A DNA stretch of 64,000 nt from Parabacteroides goldsteinii (GCF_015550595.1 NZ_JADNBB010000006.1:121877-185876); one strand, 5' to 3'. Shown: positions 7,874 to 16,872, numbered from the stretch's first letter. Translations and numbers: made by a program. Notes: generated from the letters alone by a model not told the origin.

Positions 7874-9199
7874 TTACAGCGGGATTTCGTCCTGTTCGTT
7901 ATCTACCCATGCTTCTACGGTAACATCCATTACCGTCAGCTTATTACGGCCGGCAGAAAGCGTATAGATGTAATTGTTGTTGGCAGCCCATTCATTGGCC
8001 GTTAGGGTTACCGGATATTCGACAGGAGTGTTAGCACCTTCCTGCAGAGTAACCACCACGTCGATCTCACCATCGCCGAAAGTTGTAGGATACACAATGG
8101 CACTGATCGTTTTGGATACCGATTTACCGTTTATAGAGGTGGTGCTGGTACCTGTCGATTTGAAAGCGTGTTCACCTTCAACTCCCGTTGTCGGATCCAC
8201 CTGTCTCATCAAAATATAGTTCGTTATCGTACGAGCCATTCCGGTTGTCGTAGACGGGCCGGTAATCGCACCGTCCACCAAAGACATGGTTCCGTTTCCT
8301 ACCTTAAAAGGATTGGCTCCGGAAGTAGCATTGTTCTTTATCTCGAACTTAGTAAATTTCACGTCATTAGTACTCAGGTTACCGCCGTCGTACACCCGGA
8401 AAGAGACCATAGACATGGCATGGTGCATATCGAGATTGATCTTATAACCGGGATTGTCCGTATTCTTATTATCCGGTTCGGCATCCGGAGTGACCGGTGT
8501 TTGTCCATCGGCACGTCCGTTATTTACATAACGTCCTTCTGTTCCTGCAAAATAAAGGTAATCCTTTTCAGTTGCCAGCGACAGGTTCACCAGATCCCCC
8601 TTGGCAGTCGTACCCCAGCTACCGCTGTTCCAATACTTCTTCGCATTGTTTTTCGTGGCATCTATCTCACCTGTAGTCAATACCGTTACCGGGATTTTCA
8701 GGTCAGATTCCGCAGATATAGAAGAAAGAGAGGTCGTAATATCCTTACTATAAGGATAATAGGCATATACTTTACCTACTGTTTTACTCAGGTAATAAGG
8801 AGTTTCTTTCGTATCGGCAAAAGTCGCGCCTTTACTATCTTTGACAGAGATCCAGTTACCTCCCTTTTCATCTCCCAGATACCATACATGATGGCCCGTA
8901 TACTCTGTTCCGTCGGGCGTGTACCAACCGGTAGCACCGCTGTTCGTAACCAATACACCCAACCCCGGGACTTTATCGCTGTTTGCAAAATCATTCTTAT
9001 CGTAAGCGATCGTCTCACCGCTCACGACAGATTTGGTAGCAGCCTTGGTGCCGGCATCCACTTTCAGATTAGGTGTGATACCCAAGGCTACCTGATCGCC
9101 ATCGCCTGAGTCGATAATTAAATCTGTTTCTGTCTCCGAACAGCTTACTGCTGTCAGCAGGGCTATAGCCATAGCCCCCATTGTCATTGTCTTTTTCAT
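7874..9199 (-). CDS. Fimbrillin-family lipoprotein, possible major or large pilin
   Basis: 441 residues, the largest fimbrillin in the array. Lipobox AVSC at Cys20; T-K-A/T-K-S sites downstream replace the more common T-R. The core strand reads DMHHAMSMVSFRV and the C-terminal strand ends in VEAWVDNEQDEIPL. The length and two-lobed pattern fit a shaft fimbrillin, but no structural match can be made here. It is separated by 46 bp from the upstream gene. Confidence 0.78.
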   Translation of the reverse strand: MKKTMTMGAMAIALLTAVSCSETETDLIIDSGDGDQVALGITPNLKVDAGTKAATKSVVSGETIAYDKNDFANSDKVPGLGVLVTNSGATGWYTPDGTEYTGHHVWYLGDEKGGNWISVKDSKGATFADTKETPYYLSKTVGKVYAYYPYSKDITTSLSSISAESDLKIPVTVLTTGEIDATKNNAKKYWNSGSWGTTAKGDLVNLSLATEKDYLYFAGTEGRYVNNGRADGQTPVTPDAEPDNKNTDNPGYKINLDMHHAMSMVSFRVYDGGNLSTNDVKFTKFEIKNNATSGANPFKVGNGTMSLVDGAITGPSTTTGMARTITNYILMRQVDPTTGVEGEHAFKSTGTSTTSINGKSVSKTISAIVYPTTFGDGEIDVVVTLQEGANTPVEYPVTLTANEWAANNNYIYTLSAGRNKLTVMDVTVEAWVDNEQDEIPL

Positions 9200-9245
9200 T
9201 TTCGTTCGTTTTAATATAAATACTAGTTATAACTTATTCTATTAC

Positions 9246-10187
9246 TTAAATCGGTATTTCGCCGGCATCCTGATCCGCCCATCGCTCCACACCGACCGTT
9301 GTAGCCTGTATCTTCCGTCCATCGGTGAAAAACAGGGAGACGACATGCCGTTTGCCAGGCAGGAAGCCGCCCTCTACGGTAACAGATACACGGGAAAGGG
9401 TCTCCACCGCATTGCCGTTGCCGTCCTTCGTTGTCGTCACATGCAATTGCAGCGGAGCCGACGTGGCGGGAAGCAGGACATACCCCTGCGCTTCGGGAAG
9501 CTCTCCGCCTTCCTCCACCTCGGGAATCGCCAGGCCAGCTATCTCCTGCACGGCGACAGCCTTAATGTCTTCCGTCGAAGAGGCATCGGACAACACGGGC
9601 GATACTGATTGCCAGTCCAGTTGTTGCCGGGTATGTACCCCCGTTACTTCTATCCCCGCGATCTCTCCCCAACGATCTGTCCTGTCGCTGTAACAAAGCA
9701 GGCCGAGTTGAGTCAGCAAATGATGGAACGTACAGGTGCGCAGGGGAGCAAAGCTGTTTCCCGACAAAGGTCCCGTCGCCATCACATCTGTCATTCCGTC
9801 TATTGTAAAGGTCATCCGGCCTGCCGTAGCATCCGCTTCACCGGTTACCGGATAATAGCCATGCAAACGGATATTGCTTCCATCGGACGGATAGAGCTGC
9901 GTCTCGTCGAACACGACCGGACGGTTGCCCGCCCCGCCGCTCCGGACGGCTCCGGATACACTCCACGTACCATACACTCCGGAACCGGTTTCATCCTGAC
10001 GGGCAAAACACACAGCCAGATCCTTTTCATAGCCGGAGCCGATCACTGCACGGGTAGACACACCGATCGCCCCTTCCAGGCATACCGTCGTTTCGGGGAC
10101 AGGCTGCGGTGTAGGATCGCTGCCGTCCGAACAGGCGGTTAGTGCCCGAAGGCAAGCGATGGTGGCTATCACTATTATTTTCTTCAT
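9246..10187 (-). CDS. Fimbrillin-family lipoprotein, HLLTQL paralogue 1
   Basis: 313 residues. Lipobox ALTAC at Cys19; a VSTRA motif shortly after marks a likely processing site. It shares the strings GYYP, DVMATG and FHHLLTQL with the next three genes upstream, which marks them as tandem paralogues. The C-terminal strand ends VERWADQDAGEIPI. The following segment after the TRA site (VIGSGYEKDLAVCFAR) is closely matched in the gene at 10209-11159, its nearest paralogue. Confidence 0.78.
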   Translation of the reverse strand: MKKIIVIATIACLRALTACSDGSDPTPQPVPETTVCLEGAIGVSTRAVIGSGYEKDLAVCFARQDETGSGVYGTWSVSGAVRSGGAGNRPVVFDETQLYPSDGSNIRLHGYYPVTGEADATAGRMTFTIDGMTDVMATGPLSGNSFAPLRTCTFHHLLTQLGLLCYSDRTDRWGEIAGIEVTGVHTRQQLDWQSVSPVLSDASSTEDIKAVAVQEIAGLAIPEVEEGGELPEAQGYVLLPATSAPLQLHVTTTKDGNGNAVETLSRVSVTVEGGFLPGKRHVVSLFFTDGRKIQATTVGVERWADQDAGEIPI

Positions 10188-10208
10188 CTCCTGCTATTCT
10201 AAAAAAGG

Positions 10209-11159
10209 TTATATTCCGGGAGTGATAGTAGAACTGCCTCCGTTACCCGGCTGCCATTCGGCAATGCCGGCTTCGATGGTGATCTCACCGTCGATGGTGA
10301 AATTGAGGGTGATCAGGTGCGACTGTCCTTTCTGTGCTCCTCCGCTGATGTTAGTGATGGGAACCTGCAATGTTTTCTCAGTTCCATCGTAAGTAGCCTT
10401 CACTTCCAGATTGATAGCGGCAGACTCCGTACCCATATCCGCTACCGGATAAATCATCAGATAACCGGTCTGCGGATCGGTAGCATCGGGGCCGGATACC
10501 TCTGCCGGACAACCGATCACATTCAGATCGGTATTGGCCGAACCGGTTGTCGTCAGCGTGGCACCGCTCGTTTTGTCGAGCGACAACGACAGTGTTTCAT
10601 AAACGTTCTTTACCGCAATAGAAGAAACTTTCGTCCATTTCTTAACTGCTTCCGCCGAACCGGAACATTTGAATTGCAACTGGGTAAGCAGGTGCTGAAA
10701 GGTAAACGGGGTAAACTTGGCGTTCGCAGCACCTGTCTGCACTTCTGTCGCCATAATATCTTCGTCACCGGTGATAGTGTACGAAACTGTAGGGTTGTTT
10801 TTTCCACTCAGGGAGGCTTGCGGATAATAACCGATCAGAGTCGACTGCCCATTGGCCGTCATATACGTCTGTGCCGTTGCAAAGGTAACGGAGGTATTGC
10901 CGTCACCGCCAAGACGGGTGGCATCGATAGCCGGTGTAGTCCAATCCGTATTTGATACCGGATTATCCAACCGGGCAAACGATACGGCCAGGTCGCTTCC
11001 ATAACCGGCATCGATCACCGCACGGGTAGCCTCTCCGATACCGGCACTTACCTGCATCGCTTCTCCCCGGCCGGCAATTGCCGGTTCTTCTTCGTTGGAA
11101 CAACTGCACAAAAAGGCCGTAGCCAACATACTCATTACTAAAAATTTACTTGTTCTCAT
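10209..11159 (-). CDS. Fimbrillin-family lipoprotein, HLLTQL paralogue 2
   Basis: 316 residues. Signal peptide ending in a Cys-Ser-Cys pair (Cys18/Cys20), then E-A-T-R-A. It carries GYYP, EDIMATE and FQHLLTQL, matching the gene at 9246. The C-terminal strand is IAEWQPGNGG. The gaps on both sides are under 30 bp, so it belongs to one transcript. Divergence from its paralogue is greatest in the middle third. Confidence 0.78.
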   Translation of the reverse strand: MRTSKFLVMSMLATAFLCSCSNEEEPAIAGRGEAMQVSAGIGEATRAVIDAGYGSDLAVSFARLDNPVSNTDWTTPAIDATRLGGDGNTSVTFATAQTYMTANGQSTLIGYYPQASLSGKNNPTVSYTITGDEDIMATEVQTGAANAKFTPFTFQHLLTQLQFKCSGSAEAVKKWTKVSSIAVKNVYETLSLSLDKTSGATLTTTGSANTDLNVIGCPAEVSGPDATDPQTGYLMIYPVADMGTESAAINLEVKATYDGTEKTLQVPITNISGGAQKGQSHLITLNFTIDGEITIEAGIAEWQPGNGGSSTITPGI

Positions 11160-11188
11160 ATTATACTAGTGTTAGAAATTATCAATTA

Positions 11189-12103
11189 TTACTCCGTCAC
11201 CGTCCCGTTGCCGGAAGCACCTACCTGCCAGGGAGCGACTGTTGCCGTGCCTTCAATCGCAACTTCACCTGTTTTCAGAAAGGATAGGGTCACCAGATGC
11301 GAATTGCCGGCCAAGGCATTCAGTCCTGCCTGGGTAGAAGCGTCTATGATATTAATTTCTTTACTGGTTGTACCACCTTCATAGGTCACTTTTACTTTCA
11401 CGCCATCGAGAGCCTTCACCATAAAAGGCTCGCCGACCTTCGTCACTTCTTTGGTCAGTTGGATAGGAGCGGTAACACCCGGAACAGCCAGGGTAGCCGC
11501 AGTCTCATAAGTTACGGCACCATCGGCAATCGTCATCGTCTTCGGATAGGCAGCGTCTACGACTTCTATTTTAGATATCTTCTTATCCGGATTCGCCCCC
11601 AGGTAACCATCCGAAGCCTGCACCTGGAAGTTTAGCTGCGTCAGTGTATGGGTGAATGTAAATGCACCTGCGGGAACATCTTTATTTCCACTCACAATAC
11701 CGCCATACATCACATCTTCCGTTCCTGTCTGCTGAAAGGTCACCACCCCTGATACGGAAGCGATTTCCGGATGCCAGGCTGCCATATATACATTTCCTGC
11801 GGCCGGATACACTTTCGATACATTCAAAGGAACCGAAGTTCCTGTCGCCGTTTCGGACGCTACCAGCGTGATACTGTTCTGCCAGGCAACAGCAGCCGTC
11901 CATGATGCAGGCGGCTGGGTCCCTTCAATAGCTGTAATAGCGGCCGTAAACGTATCACCCGTAACTACCGGTGCTTTGGTAATCGCTCCGCTCACAGTGG
12001 CTCCCACCCTGATCTCTGCGGTTTGAAGAGCTCCCTCCTCAGAAGAAGAACAACCGGATACCACTACCGCCAAAAGAGCGGCACACATACAAACTTGTCT
12101 CAT
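11189..12103 (-). CDS. Fimbrillin-family lipoprotein, HLLTQL paralogue 3
   Basis: 304 residues. Lipobox VVSGC at Cys18, then a T-K-A processing-type motif. Core FTHTLTQLNFQV and GTEDVMYGG align with the other paralogues. It has lost the long middle insert seen in the others and ends in VAPWQVGASGN. The spacing to the downstream gene is 29 bp. Confidence 0.76.
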   Translation of the reverse strand: MRQVCMCAALLAVVVSGCSSSEEGALQTAEIRVGATVSGAITKAPVVTGDTFTAAITAIEGTQPPASWTAAVAWQNSITLVASETATGTSVPLNVSKVYPAAGNVYMAAWHPEIASVSGVVTFQQTGTEDVMYGGIVSGNKDVPAGAFTFTHTLTQLNFQVQASDGYLGANPDKKISKIEVVDAAYPKTMTIADGAVTYETAATLAVPGVTAPIQLTKEVTKVGEPFMVKALDGVKVKVTYEGGTTSKEINIIDASTQAGLNALAGNSHLVTLSFLKTGEVAIEGTATVAPWQVGASGNGTVTE

Positions 12104-12137
12104 ATTTTCCTTTTATTAAATGATTAAAAACAGATAT

Positions 12138-13058
12138 TCAATCGATAATTCCCGTTCCGTTATTCCCTCTCTTCCACTCTGACACCTGTGCCGCCAGGGA
12201 GTAACTGCCTCCCGCACGGAGTATGACAGATAAAAGGTAAGAGGTACCCGGAACCGTATAACCATCCGATTCGTGAAACGATACCGGCAAATTTTCAAAG
12301 CGGGTCAGGTTACCCCGGCGATCTTCCAATACCACCGTCAGGCCGACCGTTACTCCGGATTGTATCATGACCATCTCCGGGACATCCAGCCAATCGGAAT
12401 CCAATGGCAACCGTTCACCGCCATCCGTCCGGTCGAGAACGGTTACCGCTCCTTTTTCACCGGAGAAAGACAATCCTTTATTTGCCGGTGACAAAACGGC
12501 TTCACTTTGTACTCCTTCCACAGACAGTCCGAACAATTTCCAACCCTTCTCCTTCCCCGCCGTATCACACTGGAAACGGAAACGGAGCTGAGTCAATAAA
12601 TGGATGAATACAAACGCTTTCCCCTCCTGCCAAAACATATCCGTCAGGCAACCGTTTTGTTCGCCGGTTACCAGAATATCCTGTTTTCCGTCGATCGACC
12701 AGGCTATCTGTCCGTCATCACTTGGCCTGCCTCCGGGAGCAAATCCGCGCAGATAAACACGGCTGTCATCGGATGGATAATATTTCGGTTCCGCCAGGTC
12801 AGTGCTCCCGTCAGCCTTTACGTAAGCTTTCCATATCTCTGTATACTTTCCCGATTCATTGCCTTTGGCAAAAAACACCGTATCGGAAAAAGAGAGCTCT
12901 CCCGCCAACTGTTCCGAAGAGGCACGAAGCATCAACTTTTGCCCGTCCTCAACCGGAAATCGACCGTCACCGTCCGAACAGCCAGCCATCATCCCCCACA
13001 GGAGGAAAGCCAATAGCGGCAAAGGCCATCGTAGCGTATGTTTGTTTTCTATCTTCAT
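12138..13058 (-). CDS. Fimbrillin-family lipoprotein, HLLTQL paralogue 4
   Basis: 306 residues. A long signal peptide ends in GMMAGC (Cys27). The core is FIHLLTQLRFRF preceded by KQDILVTGE, and the C-terminal strand is VSEWKRGNN. Unlike the other paralogues I see no clear T-R or T-K site just after the lipobox, so maturation may differ or the protein may stay lipid-anchored as a base subunit. That last point is inference. Confidence 0.74.
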   Translation of the reverse strand: MKIENKHTLRWPLPLLAFLLWGMMAGCSDGDGRFPVEDGQKLMLRASSEQLAGELSFSDTVFFAKGNESGKYTEIWKAYVKADGSTDLAEPKYYPSDDSRVYLRGFAPGGRPSDDGQIAWSIDGKQDILVTGEQNGCLTDMFWQEGKAFVFIHLLTQLRFRFQCDTAGKEKGWKLFGLSVEGVQSEAVLSPANKGLSFSGEKGAVTVLDRTDGGERLPLDSDWLDVPEMVMIQSGVTVGLTVVLEDRRGNLTRFENLPVSFHESDGYTVPGTSYLLSVILRAGGSYSLAAQVSEWKRGNNGTGIID

Positions 13059-13084
13059 TGTTATATTTAATAGTTCAATTATTG

Positions 13085-13993
13085 CTAATTACCGACTTCC
13101 CCTATTCCTTCTTTCCAGCCTGTGATCGTTATCGTTGCGCCATTTACTTCATCATAGGTGACCTCCAGGTCGAGTACGATATAGGCCGATACACTCGTTT
13201 CGAATGCGTCGCCCACTTCTCCGGTTATATTGGTCAATGAAGTGATCTCTTTCCCGTCTTTCAATGTGAGCGTCAGGTAAAGTTCGACCGGTTCGCTTCC
13301 CGCTGTTCCTCCTGACAGACCGAACAGGTTAAGGGAAGAGGTATACACCCCCGGATCGGCCTGCTCCGGCTCAAATGACATAAAAGCCGGTGTGTCAAAC
13401 AACGCTTTCCCGGTCGGGATATGTACCTGCGACGAAACACCTGTCAACCGGCCGGATAGGTTTACAGACCGGACATCCTCCCCTCCTGTTACTTTTATAT
13501 TTAGTTCCAGGGTTTTGACCAGGCTGACCGGATACAACTCCTCCACGACGGTCTGTTCTCCTCCGGCATCAATCTGCCGGCAGCCCGTACCGTATAAATT
13601 GCCGGGATACGCAATATGGACAGTAGACGATTTTAACCCGGACATCTGCCGCGCATTGCCGCAAGCCTGTTCGTAGCCGTTATCCATATCAAGTATGACA
13701 TTATCGCAATCGGTATTGCACACCACGACCCTATATTGTCCTGCCGGCAGGGTACCTTCGTAACCCGAAGCACTTCCCCGACGAACTACCGGATGCCCGA
13801 TTCCGTCTTTATAGAAATAATAAGTCATGCCCGACGGATATTCGCTACGCGTCTGCCAATCCAGATGCAGGCGCACTTTTCCATTCTTCTCCCAATCCTC
13901 ATCAGGCGTATGGTAGACACACGACGATAGGACAACGGCACCTGCAAAAAATACCGCCCAACCCCTAATTTTACCCTTTTTCTGTTTTTTCAT
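13085..13993 (-). CDS. DUF5119-family lipoprotein
   Basis: 302 residues. Lipobox LSSC at Cys25. The sequence HLDWQTRSEYPSGMTYYFYKDG and the strand AGQYRVVVCNTDCDNV are typical of DUF5119 proteins, which sit beside DUF3575 and fimbrillin genes in Bacteroidales pilus loci. A role as pilus anchor or assembly factor is inferred from that pairing. The C-terminal VTITGWKEG resembles the closing strand of the fimbrillins. It is the second gene of the operon, 15 bp after the DUF3575 gene. Confidence 0.78.
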   Translation of the reverse strand: MKKQKKGKIRGWAVFFAGAVVLSSCVYHTPDEDWEKNGKVRLHLDWQTRSEYPSGMTYYFYKDGIGHPVVRRGSASGYEGTLPAGQYRVVVCNTDCDNVILDMDNGYEQACGNARQMSGLKSSTVHIAYPGNLYGTGCRQIDAGGEQTVVEELYPVSLVKTLELNIKVTGGEDVRSVNLSGRLTGVSSQVHIPTGKALFDTPAFMSFEPEQADPGVYTSSLNLFGLSGGTAGSEPVELYLTLTLKDGKEITSLTNITGEVGDAFETSVSAYIVLDLEVTYDEVNGATITITGWKEGIGEVGN

Positions 13994-14008
13994 ATTTCTA
14001 CCCTTTTC

Positions 14009-15451
14009 TTATCTGATTTGAAAACGATACACCAGGCTGACTTTCAGCCCAATCATAAAACCCGTCGATGTGAAACGGCTTTCCAGGTAATTCGTATCGT
14101 CTATTTTATCGTAACGGTATTTCTTACCGTCAAAGACCGAACGATAACCCGTCCGCAGACTTGCCTCGGCGCAGAAACCTTTCCCCAAAGGCACCAGGCA
14201 ACCGATCGAAGCACCTACCGTCCAGAAACGACCCGTCCTGCCGTAAAGCACATCAGGGTCGGGATCAATCTCGCTGCCCCGTACATCGAAATCACCGTAT
14301 TCGACGAACAGGCCGGTATTCAACCAACTGAACTCGCCGGGAGCCAGTGGCCACACACGGGGTTCGACCGAAAATTCGGACACCGACCAGCGGTCGCGCG
14401 TTTTATCTTTATAAGCAAAATCGGAATACATACCCGCCACAACCACCGACCAACGTTCAGCAAAATAACACTCTGCCTCTATATTCGGCATAAACGACCC
14501 CCTTTGCAGTTTTACATCTCCTGTCCCTAAACTGATGGACGGAGCCACAGTAAACCAGGGCAGCAGATTCGTTTTGACAGCCATGTGTACAGGACTTACC
14601 GCCATGCGGGCAGCAGACGGCCGGACGACAACCGTTACCGGATCACTTTCGTTTGCCCCCACATCTTCTGACGGGATTTTATTGACAGGTATCTCCTTCC
14701 TGACAACCCGTGTCTTTTCATGGGTTGTCACCATTGTCGACGAACGAGGATTATCTGACGGCATATCCACAACCGAAGCCAGCCGGTAGTCGTCCAGCTC
14801 CGAACGGTCGAACAGCGGATCGTCGATACGGTACACCACCCGGTCATAGCCACCTACCTCACCACGACGGTAAAGATCCACAAAAGGATATGCACCGTAT
14901 TTTTCCAAAGCCGCCCTGACAGCCACCGGATAACGGCTTTCACTGTAACAAATATCCGTATTGGCAAACCAAGGCAGCGGAGATTCCACCAGGTAGACAT
15001 GTACCCGGTCACGGTAATTACCGCTGCGGTCGATGTAGAACGCAACGCATTCACCCGGAATATCCAAACGCGTTTTAAGATAGGCACGGATACGGGCGGC
15101 ACGGAGCGAAGCCTCATTGATCACGGCATCCTCTTTAGAGTCGTAAGCACTCACATGCGAGACGATCAGCAAATGACAATCTCCACCCAACAGGCGATTA
15201 CGAAAAACAGGTAACTGCTGTCCCATACGTTCCAACTGGTAAGCATTGTCGCCATAGTCAGCCAGAAACATATCACTACCTTCTTTAAAAGAGAATAAAA
15301 AGAATTCCGCTTTCGTATAAGAAGTCGTCTGAGCATTTGCCTGCAACATACACTGCCCACAAAGTATAAACAGACCCAATGCTGCCTCCATGATCCTTCT
15401 ACATATTTGCTGCTTCATATTACGCATATTTCGACTTACTTTGATTTTCAT
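14009..15451 (-). CDS. DUF3575-family outer-membrane protein with OmpA-like segment
   Basis: About 480 residues. The signal peptide region includes ALGLFILCGQCMLQANA. The middle part (LLIVSHVSAYDS, then SLRAARIRAYLKTRL) resembles an OmpA-like periplasmic domain. From about residue 290 the DUF3575 beta-barrel-like part begins (AVKTNLLPWFTVAPSISLG) and ends in an aromatic-rich LVYRFQIR strand, typical of outer-membrane barrels. The frame opens with a TTG at 15460; the ATG at 15451 is chosen, with ATGs at 15427 and 15418 also possible. First gene of the pilus operon, with its start 20 bp from the left recombination site. Role inferred: anchoring or assembly at the outer membrane. Confidence 0.78.
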   Translation of the reverse strand: MKIKVSRNMRNMKQQICRRIMEAALGLFILCGQCMLQANAQTTSYTKAEFFLFSFKEGSDMFLADYGDNAYQLERMGQQLPVFRNRLLGGDCHLLIVSHVSAYDSKEDAVINEASLRAARIRAYLKTRLDIPGECVAFYIDRSGNYRDRVHVYLVESPLPWFANTDICYSESRYPVAVRAALEKYGAYPFVDLYRRGEVGGYDRVVYRIDDPLFDRSELDDYRLASVVDMPSDNPRSSTMVTTHEKTRVVRKEIPVNKIPSEDVGANESDPVTVVVRPSAARMAVSPVHMAVKTNLLPWFTVAPSISLGTGDVKLQRGSFMPNIEAECYFAERWSVVVAGMYSDFAYKDKTRDRWSVSEFSVEPRVWPLAPGEFSWLNTGLFVEYGDFDVRGSEIDPDPDVLYGRTGRFWTVGASIGCLVPLGKGFCAEASLRTGYRSVFDGKKYRYDKIDDTNYLESRFTSTGFMIGLKVSLVYRFQIR

Positions 15452-15470
15452 TATTACCAACTCTTGTCAT

Positions 15471-15492
15471 CCTTATTTATATAATAAGGTAG
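15471..15492 (+). repeat. Left inverted-repeat recombination site of the invertible segment
   Basis: A 22-bp sequence identical to the reverse complement of 15863-15884. Its core is CCTTATT-TATAT-AATAAGG: two 7-bp inverted arms around a 5-bp centre, the layout of a tyrosine-recombinase crossover site. It lies 20 bp upstream of the DUF3575 start codon. Confidence 0.85.
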
Positions 15493-15862
15493 GAAGGTAG
15501 GAAACAGGCGTTTTAAGGAGAGTCTTTTTCCCTTTAGGAAAGGGAAATCAGGCAGGATTGATGTCTTTTTTAACGGCTTGCTAAGGAAAAATAAACAGAA
15601 ATGGGTATAATTTTTTCCAGGCGGATATGAAAAGATGACAGTCCCGCCCCCCTTTATGTCAACACGACTGATAAATCAGGTTGTGAGGCTACAAAGCAGG
15701 CAAATAAGTAAAGTTATGTTAAATCATTGTGCTATTTTTTACAAATACATCTGGAGACCTTGTTTATCCGATATATTCTTTCTATGTTTGCATCGGACTT
15801 CATCATAAATGACAAACTATACATAGCCTAAGTCTCTGTATATAAGATGAAAAAAGGGTATT
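15493..15862. promoter_or_regulatory. 370-bp invertible promoter segment (sequenced in the OFF orientation)
   Basis: This gene-free stretch lies between perfect 22-bp inverted repeats, next to a tyrosine recombinase gene. It holds one good promoter (15760-15790), which points right, away from the pilus operon. A 9-bp hairpin with a 3-base loop (15527-15547) lies near the left end. Flipping the segment would place the promoter's -7 box at 15565-15572, about 110 bp upstream of the first pilus gene and reading into it. I find no TAnnTTTG box on the minus strand inside the segment. Confidence 0.8.
15760..15790 (+). promoter_or_regulatory. Promoter inside the invertible segment
   Basis: -33 TTG at 15760-15762, 20-bp spacer, -7 TATGTTTG at 15783-15790, an exact match to the Bacteroidales pattern. 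In this orientation it reads into the 3' end of the recombinase on the antisense strand. Confidence 0.7.
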
Positions 15863-15884
15863 CTACCTTATTATATAAATAAGG
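15863..15884 (-). repeat. Right inverted-repeat recombination site
   Basis: Perfect reverse complement of the site at 15471-15492 over 22 bp. It ends 7 bp before the last base of the recombinase gene. Confidence 0.85.
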
Positions 15885-15891
15885 GTATCGA

Positions 15892-16806
15892 CTACAGACT
15901 CACCAAAGCACCTATCTCTCCGGAAACCAGTCTATTAGCCTCCGCCAGTTTATCCGTACTGAAAGCTGTCAGATACGTATGCGTCATTTTCTCCGAGGCA
16001 TGCCCCAGAGCCTGGCTGATAATCGATACCGGCACATGACGGTGATAGGCCTCAGAAGCCCAGGCATGACGAAAGACATACGTGGTCAACGTCTCCGGCA
16101 AATTCAACATGACGCAGATTTCTTTCAGATAATCATTTTGCTTGCTTAGGCAGTATTTATACTGTTCGTGCGAGGCATCCTCCGGCAAGACCGGAAAAAG
16201 ATACAACGCATCCGGACGGCTGTAGCGGTCTATCAGATGCTGCATACCCGTTGTTATCTCTATCTGGATCAGTATACCCGTTTTCTGACGGTTGTACGAC
16301 AAAATCCTGCCGTTTTCGATTATATTCTCCCGCGTAAGATGAACCAGATCGACAAAAGGCATACCGCAAGCCATAAAAGAAAACAGCGACAGGTCGGCTG
16401 CCAGCTGTTTTTCAGGTTCCTTTTTCAGATCCAGCGAAGCAATCTTCTCGATCACTCCGATCGATACGGCACGTTTGCGTGTTTCCTCCCGCTTTAAACG
16501 GACACCTGCGAACGGTGACTCCTGAGGCTTCTTTTTCCAACCCAGGCACGCACGGTTATACATGGCACGCAGGTTGCTGATATAACTGTTCACGCTATTC
16601 ACACGCAGCCCCTTTTCACGCAGCCATTCTACAAAGGCACGCACCATCTCACCCGTCACACGCTTCAAGGGCAGTTCACGTCCTTGGTTGAAGTTATTAA
16701 AGTGGTTGCGCACAGCACGGTACAAGTCGGCAGTACTCTCATCGCCGGCTTGGCGCTTTTCCTGCTCCTGTTTAAGCATTTGAATTCTAAAATCTTTGTT
16801 TTTCAT
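15892..16806 (-). CDS. Tyrosine recombinase, probable invertase of the pilus promoter
   Basis: 304 residues: a SAM-like DNA-binding domain (about 20-105) and a catalytic domain (about 110-290). Lys175 (RQKTG), Arg246 (FRHAW), His269 (LGH) and nucleophile Tyr278 (HTYL) are visible. The first catalytic arginine of this family, usually in an (A/T)RGM motif, is Cys147 here (FMACGMPFVDL; codon TGC at 16366-16368). That would weaken or abolish activity if the alignment is right. The gene abuts the inverted repeat and is the obvious candidate for flipping the segment. It has its own promoter and is not linked to any transposon genes. Confidence 0.85.
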   Translation of the reverse strand: MKNKDFRIQMLKQEQEKRQAGDESTADLYRAVRNHFNNFNQGRELPLKRVTGEMVRAFVEWLREKGLRVNSVNSYISNLRAMYNRACLGWKKKPQESPFAGVRLKREETRKRAVSIGVIEKIASLDLKKEPEKQLAADLSLFSFMACGMPFVDLVHLTRENIIENGRILSYNRQKTGILIQIEITTGMQHLIDRYSRPDALYLFPVLPEDASHEQYKYCLSKQNDYLKEICVMLNLPETLTTYVFRHAWASEAYHRHVPVSIISQALGHASEKMTHTYLTAFSTDKLAEANRLVSGEIGALVSL

Positions 16807-16835
16807 ACTCTTTCCCTCTATTTTTTATTGGAGGG

Positions 16836-16843
16836 CAAAGATA
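16836..16843 (-). promoter_or_regulatory. -7 promoter box for the recombinase
   Basis: TATCTTTG on the minus strand, 30 bp upstream of the ATG at 16806. It implies that the recombinase can be expressed separately from the upstream antiterminator. Confidence 0.55.
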
Positions 16844-16872
16844 TAACATTTGACGAAAGATAAAAGTTACCC

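Noticed and set aside
8168-9109. Long plus-strand frame (313 codons) opposite a fimbrillin gene
   Set aside because: It lies fully within a well-supported minus-strand gene and has an amino-acid mix typical of antisense reading, without domain motifs.
15892-16806. Integrase of a conjugative or phage element
   Set aside because: No excision, transfer or phage genes are adjacent, and its direct neighbour is a pair of inverted sites around a promoter.
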